Origin: Pseudomonadota bacterium
GTDB lineage: Bacteria > Desulfobacterota > Desulfobulbia > Desulfobulbales > SURF-16
Assembly (NCBI GenBank): GCA_018822545.1
Contig: JAHJKA010000036.1
Coordinates: forward strand, 1-64,000
Reading direction: 5' to 3'
DNA length: 64,000 bases
Part shown: positions 60,504-64,000 of the stretch, piece by piece
How the letters are laid out: each line of letters begins with the position of its first letter
Position numbering within the stretch: position 1 is the first letter of the stretch
Position numbers and translations under genes: made by a program
The notes under the pieces: generated by a model
The model's database searches: none
What the model was told of the DNA's origin: nothing
The model's input: only the letters and a program-made list of their open reading frames with translations

Positions 60504-61574
60504 ATGAATGAATCTCTTTTTGTTCGCATCCTTTTTGAATCATGGGACATGCTCCTGGAGGCATCCACCTATATTCTCTTTGGCATTGCCTTTGGCGGCA
60601 TCATAAAGGTCTTTATGCCCACCGATTTTATCGCCAAGCATTTAGGTCAGGGGAAATTCCTCCCGGTGATTAAGGCGGCCCTGTTTGGTATTCCTCTGCC
60701 CCTTTGTTCCTGCGGGGTACTTCCAGCCGCTTCCGGACTCAAAAACCAAGGCGCAAACAATGGCGCAACAGTGGCCTTTTTGATATCCACCCCGGAATCA
60801 GGGGTGGACTCCATCTCCATCACCTATGCCCTGCTCGACCCTCTACTCACCATCGCCCGCCCTCTAGCGGCCCTGATCACGGCGCTTTTTGCCGGCTTTG
60901 CTGAAAATATCGTCAATCCACCCCAAAAGACAACGTTGAAGACTTCCACCCTTCTTCCCATGGCGGGCCAAACTACCATGGGTGCCAACCCCTTCACCGG
61001 TGAGAAGCCTACCTTTCTCCAGGAACTTAACCAAGGAATCAAGTATGCTTTCCTCGAACTCTGGGGAGATATTGCCCCCTATTTTTTCCTTGGCATTTTT
61101 TTGGGCGGCCTGATCACCGCTCTCATTCCTGATGATTTCCTGAAATCCTATCTGGGTGGTGGGCTGCCATCCATGCTGCTGATGCTTCTTATCGGCATCC
61201 CCATTTACATCTGCGCCAGCGCCTCGACACCCATTGCTGCCGCTCTCATTTTAAAAGGGATCAGCCCGGGCACAGCCCTTGTCTTTCTCCTCACGGGTCC
61301 GGCCACCAATATCACATCCCTTTCTGTTCTCGTTGGCATTTTAGGCAAGCGCGCGGCAGTTCTCTACCTCTGTACCATTGCCCTTTTTGCCGTACTTTGC
61401 GGGCTGGCTGTTGACCAACTCTACGTCATGCTTGACCTTGATGTGCGGGCAGTAACCGGCAAAGCCGCAGAAATCATCCCCTATAGCGTTCAATTGCTGA
61501 GTGCACTCTTGATAATTTCACTCTCAATCAAACCTCTGTGGCTGACCATAAAGAGACAGTTGAGCACTCTGTAG
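60504..61574 (+). CDS. SO_0444-type metal efflux permease (DUF318/PF03773)
   Basis: 356 residues with eight or so hydrophobic segments. The hallmark GIPLPLCSCGVLPAASGLKNQGANNGATVAFLISTPESG sits near residue 65, and a second related segment (IPIYICASASTPIAAALILKGISPGTALVFLLTGPATNITS) lies near 235, so the permease is built as two homologous halves. Members of this family are annotated as Cu/Zn exporters or arsenic-related permeases. The substrate is not visible here and no regulator gene is adjacent. Confidence 0.85.
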   Translation: MNESLFVRILFESWDMLLEASTYILFGIAFGGIIKVFMPTDFIAKHLGQGKFLPVIKAALFGIPLPLCSCGVLPAASGLKNQGANNGATVAFLISTPESGVDSISITYALLDPLLTIARPLAALITALFAGFAENIVNPPQKTTLKTSTLLPMAGQTTMGANPFTGEKPTFLQELNQGIKYAFLELWGDIAPYFFLGIFLGGLITALIPDDFLKSYLGGGLPSMLLMLLIGIPIYICASASTPIAAALILKGISPGTALVFLLTGPATNITSLSVLVGILGKRAAVLYLCTIALFAVLCGLAVDQLYVMLDLDVRAVTGKAAEIIPYSVQLLSALLIISLSIKPLWLTIKRQLSTL

Positions 61575-61636
61575 AGACTGCGAGACATCCTCTTTGGTGA
61601 CGACAAAAAAATTGCCGGACCCGAGATACCATATTT

Positions 61637-62476
61637 TTATTCTTTCCAAACCTGGAGCCCGATTTTATAGACCGCAGAACGCTTGCCGCCAAGATCATTA
61701 CTGATCTTCTGGACAGCGTCTTTCATTGACAGCCCCTGCTGATGCAAGGACGTCAAAAGCTCATGAATGTCATCCTTGCCAACCCCGGCTGTGACCTTAC
61801 TCCCGGCAATAATCATGACAATTTCACCCTTGATTGCCGGGCGAGCAGTTAACTCATCCTGCAATTCACTTGCCGTCTTCAAAACAACCTCTTCATGAAT
61901 TTTGGTCAGTTCACGACCAAGACATATCATTCGGTCGCCGAGAATAGTGAGAATATCAGCCAGGGTATCGAGAATACGCCGTGGCGATTCGTAGAGGACA
62001 AAGGGAAGAATATCATACACATGACTAAGGAGAACTTTCCGCCGCTGACCAGCCTTGGACGGCAAAAAGCCGAGAAAGGCATAACCGTCTTCGGCAAGCC
62101 CAGAACCACTGACCAAAGTGGTCACCGCTGATGGACCGGGCAAGGGAATGACCCGGATGCCATGGTCATGACAGAGACGAACCAAGCGGGTACCTGGATC
62201 AGAAATAGCAGGGGTACCGGCGTCAGAAACCAAAGCAATTTTCTTACCGTTCTCAAGCTCAGCAATGAGACGTTGTCCCTGTTTTGCCTCCTGGCCCCGG
62301 TAATAGCTTTGCAAAGGAGTGGCAATGCCGAGATGACTTAAGAGCTTTCGCGTGTGCCGAGTATCTTCAGCGGCAATGAGATCAACCTCAGCCAGGACAC
62401 GGGCCGCCCGGATGGTCATATCATCAAGATTGCCAATAGGTGTTGGTACAACAAATAAAATCCCTGCGTCAGTCAA
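61637..62476 (-). CDS. rsmI: 16S rRNA (cytidine-1402-2'-O)-methyltransferase RsmI
   Basis: SAM methyltransferase of tetrapyrrole-methylase fold acting on C1402. 279 residues: LFVVPTPIGNLDDMTIRAARVLAEVDLIAAEDTRHTRKLLSHLGI, VSDAGTPAISDPGTRLV, FLGFLPSK and VLYESPRRILDTL, then the short C-terminal domain. The start is a TTG (62476), 3 bases after the kinase stop and with GGAGAAGG at good distance. Downstream of the histidine kinase in one transcript. Confidence 0.95.
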   Translation of the reverse strand: MTDAGILFVVPTPIGNLDDMTIRAARVLAEVDLIAAEDTRHTRKLLSHLGIATPLQSYYRGQEAKQGQRLIAELENGKKIALVSDAGTPAISDPGTRLVRLCHDHGIRVIPLPGPSAVTTLVSGSGLAEDGYAFLGFLPSKAGQRRKVLLSHVYDILPFVLYESPRRILDTLADILTILGDRMICLGRELTKIHEEVVLKTASELQDELTARPAIKGEIVMIIAGSKVTAGVGKDDIHELLTSLHQQGLSMKDAVQKISNDLGGKRSAVYKIGLQVWKE

Positions 62477-62479
62477 TGT

Positions 62480-63295
62480 TTACGCCTTCTCCAGATTTGC
62501 CGGCAGGCTGATAGTAAATAAGGTGGGATTTGCCCGTGCTGTAAGCGTAATGTCGCCGCCCATCTCTGTAAGCAATTTTTTAACCTGATACAATCCAAGC
62601 CCCTGATGCCCCGAAGTGGCTGAAACAAATTCCAGATAGAGGCTTTCGCAAATATGCTCAGGGACACCTATACCATTATCCTCCACCTCAACAATGACCC
62701 TATCATCCCGTCCATAGCTACGAAGGGCAAAGCAAGCCTCTCGATCAGGACACTGCTCCATGGCCTGAATGCTGTTTTCAACGAGGTTAGCCAAGACCAC
62801 ACCTACAGCAAAGGCCTTTTCTCCCAAAACGAGATCGACACCCATGCTCAAATTTTTCTTCACCTTATGTTTAAAAAACATATGGGAGTGAAAAAAATTC
62901 ACAACATTACTGACTAAGGAATTAAGAGAGACAGAACAATCCTCGCCGGAGATCTGGCTGATATCTTCATTGTTTTTCAGAATTTCCTGACTGAGAAGAA
63001 TTTTTTCCTCCACCTGCTCAAGGGTTTTATGCCTTTTTTGAAGAAGCTCCCGGACCTGCGTAATTTTATCGCGACCATTTTCATCATAGACCGTTTCCAG
63101 GGCTTCGCCCAGCAAGCTGTCAGCCTTGGCAAACATCATTGCAAAGAGTTCTGATTGCATGGAAAAGGCCTGAACGACCCCATTGAGATTGTGGATCGTC
63201 CCTTTGAAAAGCCTGCCAACACGGGCAGTTTGGCATTGAGCGAGATAGGCATCTTCCCAGGATTTAACTAATTGGGCAGGGCTCATGGCCGCCAT
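62480..63295 (-). CDS. Soluble histidine kinase
   Basis: 271 residues without membrane helices or an obvious sensor domain. The phospho-acceptor is likely His35 in GTIHNLNGVVQA, an HNLNG variant of the H-box. The ATP-binding lobe has the N-box LVENSIQAM, the G1 box VEDNGIGVP and the G2 box GLGLYQVKKLLTEMGGDI. The region 75-100 is a coiled coil (KRHKTLEQVEEKILLSQEILKNN). No response regulator is adjacent. It is first in a two-gene unit with rsmI. Partner and signal are unknown; the regulator at 41759 is a possible but unproven target. Confidence 0.87.
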   Translation of the reverse strand: MAAMSPAQLVKSWEDAYLAQCQTARVGRLFKGTIHNLNGVVQAFSMQSELFAMMFAKADSLLGEALETVYDENGRDKITQVRELLQKRHKTLEQVEEKILLSQEILKNNEDISQISGEDCSVSLNSLVSNVVNFFHSHMFFKHKVKKNLSMGVDLVLGEKAFAVGVVLANLVENSIQAMEQCPDREACFALRSYGRDDRVIVEVEDNGIGVPEHICESLYLEFVSATSGHQGLGLYQVKKLLTEMGGDITLTARANPTLFTISLPANLEKA

Positions 63296-63511
63296 GTCGT
63301 CACCTTTACAAGCAGAGGAAAAAAACCAAAAAATCTATTACATATTCAGACGGTTACATCGTATCATTACATATACTAAACCACTTATATGTGTACGTTT
63401 CAACGTTGTATTCATCCGTACAAGAAATGTTGTCAAGAAAGGGTCTTTAAAAAAAACACAATCAATCCCCTTCAATTATATTGAAATCTAAAAAAAAGTA
63501 TATGATGCTCT

Positions 63512-63530
63512 TAACAGGTTTTACCTGTTA
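63512..63530. repeat. Operator-like palindrome upstream of small secreted protein
   Basis: TAACAGGT, TTT, ACCTGTTA (63512-63530): 8-bp perfect arms. A TATGAT box (63501-63506) just before could be a -10 element, so the palindrome would be at the transcript start, as an operator or mRNA hairpin. The gap 63296-63587 otherwise shows no gene. Confidence 0.6.
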
Positions 63531-63587
63531 TCAATACAAATTAAACCCGCAGGAGAGACATCCTCGACTGCACACAAAGGAGAGTTC

Positions 63588-63893
63588 ATGAAGACTTTAT
63601 TTTTGGCGTTTTTATTTGCCCTAACTGCCAGCACAGCCTTGGCCATGGAAAACCAAAAGACCGTTTGTACCCACGGCAGTCAACAAAGAATTATTGAGAT
63701 TGTTTACACCGGAGAAGGCGAAGTCCCCTGTGAAGTCCATTACACCAAGGATTCAGGCAGCCAGATATTGTGGCAGGCCCAGGGTGAAGCCGGCTATTGC
63801 GAAGAAAAAGCAGCAGCCTTTATTGAGAAACAAAGGGGCTGGGGCTGGGATTGTGAAACAGCCATCGAAATTGTGATCGAAAGCGCCCAATAA
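63588..63893 (+). CDS. Small secreted protein of unknown function
   Basis: 101 residues: a signal peptide ending at about residue 19 (MKTLFLAFLFALTASTALA), then an 82-residue mature part with four cysteines (TVCTHG, VPCEVHY, GYCEEK, WDCETAI), possibly two disulfides, and an acidic C-terminus. CTHGSQQRIIEIVYTGEGEVPCEVHY... is a pattern I recognise only as a conserved hypothetical periplasmic protein. A strong AGGAG lies 6 bases before the ATG. It has its own terminator at 63931-63966. Confidence 0.8.
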   Translation: MKTLFLAFLFALTASTALAMENQKTVCTHGSQQRIIEIVYTGEGEVPCEVHYTKDSGSQILWQAQGEAGYCEEKAAAFIEKQRGWGWDCETAIEIVIESAQ

Positions 63894-63930
63894 CAGCTAT
63901 TTTTTTGTATTACAGACACATTGCCCGTGC

Positions 63931-63966
63931 GCCCTTAACAGTACACAGCTGTTAAGGGCTTTTTTT
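63931..63966 (+). terminator. Rho-independent terminator
   Basis: GCCCTTAACAG (63931-63941) and CTGTTAAGGGC (63949-63959) with a 7-base loop, followed by a run of T. It ends the small secreted protein gene. Confidence 0.93.
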
Positions 63967-64000
63967 ATTTATCGCTAGCTATCGCTCAAGATGTTCTGTT

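Overview
The window reads as a chromosomal segment of a motile, anaerobic, Gram-negative bacterium of the Desulfobacterota, most likely Desulfobulbales or a relative. This is inferred from gene content and order, not from a marker-gene search. Pointers are the order ffh-rpsP-KH-rimM-trmD-SPOUT methyltransferase-rplS, an RNase G next to a fused B12/radical-SAM protein, a CooC-type nickel-insertion ATPase, a two-subunit iron-sulfur fumarase, and a flagellar cluster with sigma-54 promoters and activators. No rRNA, tRNA, CRISPR array, integrase or transposase gene was seen.

Layout. 1-2465 (minus): rplU-rpmA-obgE-proB, with proB cut by the window edge. 2668-8265 (plus): three genes encoding a TPR/beta-barrel outer-membrane protein resembling Slam, a secreted FecR-domain protein whose C-terminus resembles the TbpB barrel, and a CHASE2 adenylate cyclase. 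8269-14998 (minus): two lipoproteins, the radical-SAM protein and RNase G. 15118-22200 (minus): the ffh to rplS translation operon, then rnhB, yraN, pdxA and a small P-loop NTPase. 22480-27030 (minus): ileS, lspA, fabD. 27358-28122 (plus): cooC alone. 28327-46400 (minus): a flagellar block running from a sigma-54 activator through a TPR protein, an NtrC-type regulator, flgB, flgC, fliE, fliF, fliG, fliH, fliI, fliJ, a MotE-like gene, fliK, flgD and flgE. 46711-51208 (plus): ftsE, ftsX, an EnvC-like activator and ctpA, a cell-separation and envelope set. 51295-60324 (minus): two fumarase subunits, PilZ, motB, motA, panB, ruvB, ruvA, ruvC, yebC and rlmE. 60504-61574 (plus): a metal permease. 61637-63295 (minus): a soluble histidine kinase and rsmI. 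63588-63893 (plus): a small secreted protein.

The flagellar region is coherent. Good -24/-12 promoters lie in front of flgB (41629-41644) and fliK (33970-33985), and two sigma-54 activators sit upstream, so the hook and basal body genes look like a class III/middle regulon. The stator genes (motA, motB) and a PilZ brake-type gene form a separate locus 12 kb away.

Two things go beyond routine annotation. The first is the 2.7-8.3 kb cassette, which looks like a type XI (Slam-like) secretion pair whose cargo carries a FecR domain, linked to a cAMP-producing enzyme. The second is a family of intergenic palindromes at about ten places. Low-complexity arms (words such as CACAAAG, CCACGGAA, GAGAAGTTA, CAGAATT) enclose a small hairpin core. 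Three copies share almost the same core of about 29 bp, and a classical REP-type palindrome lies at 28176-28240.
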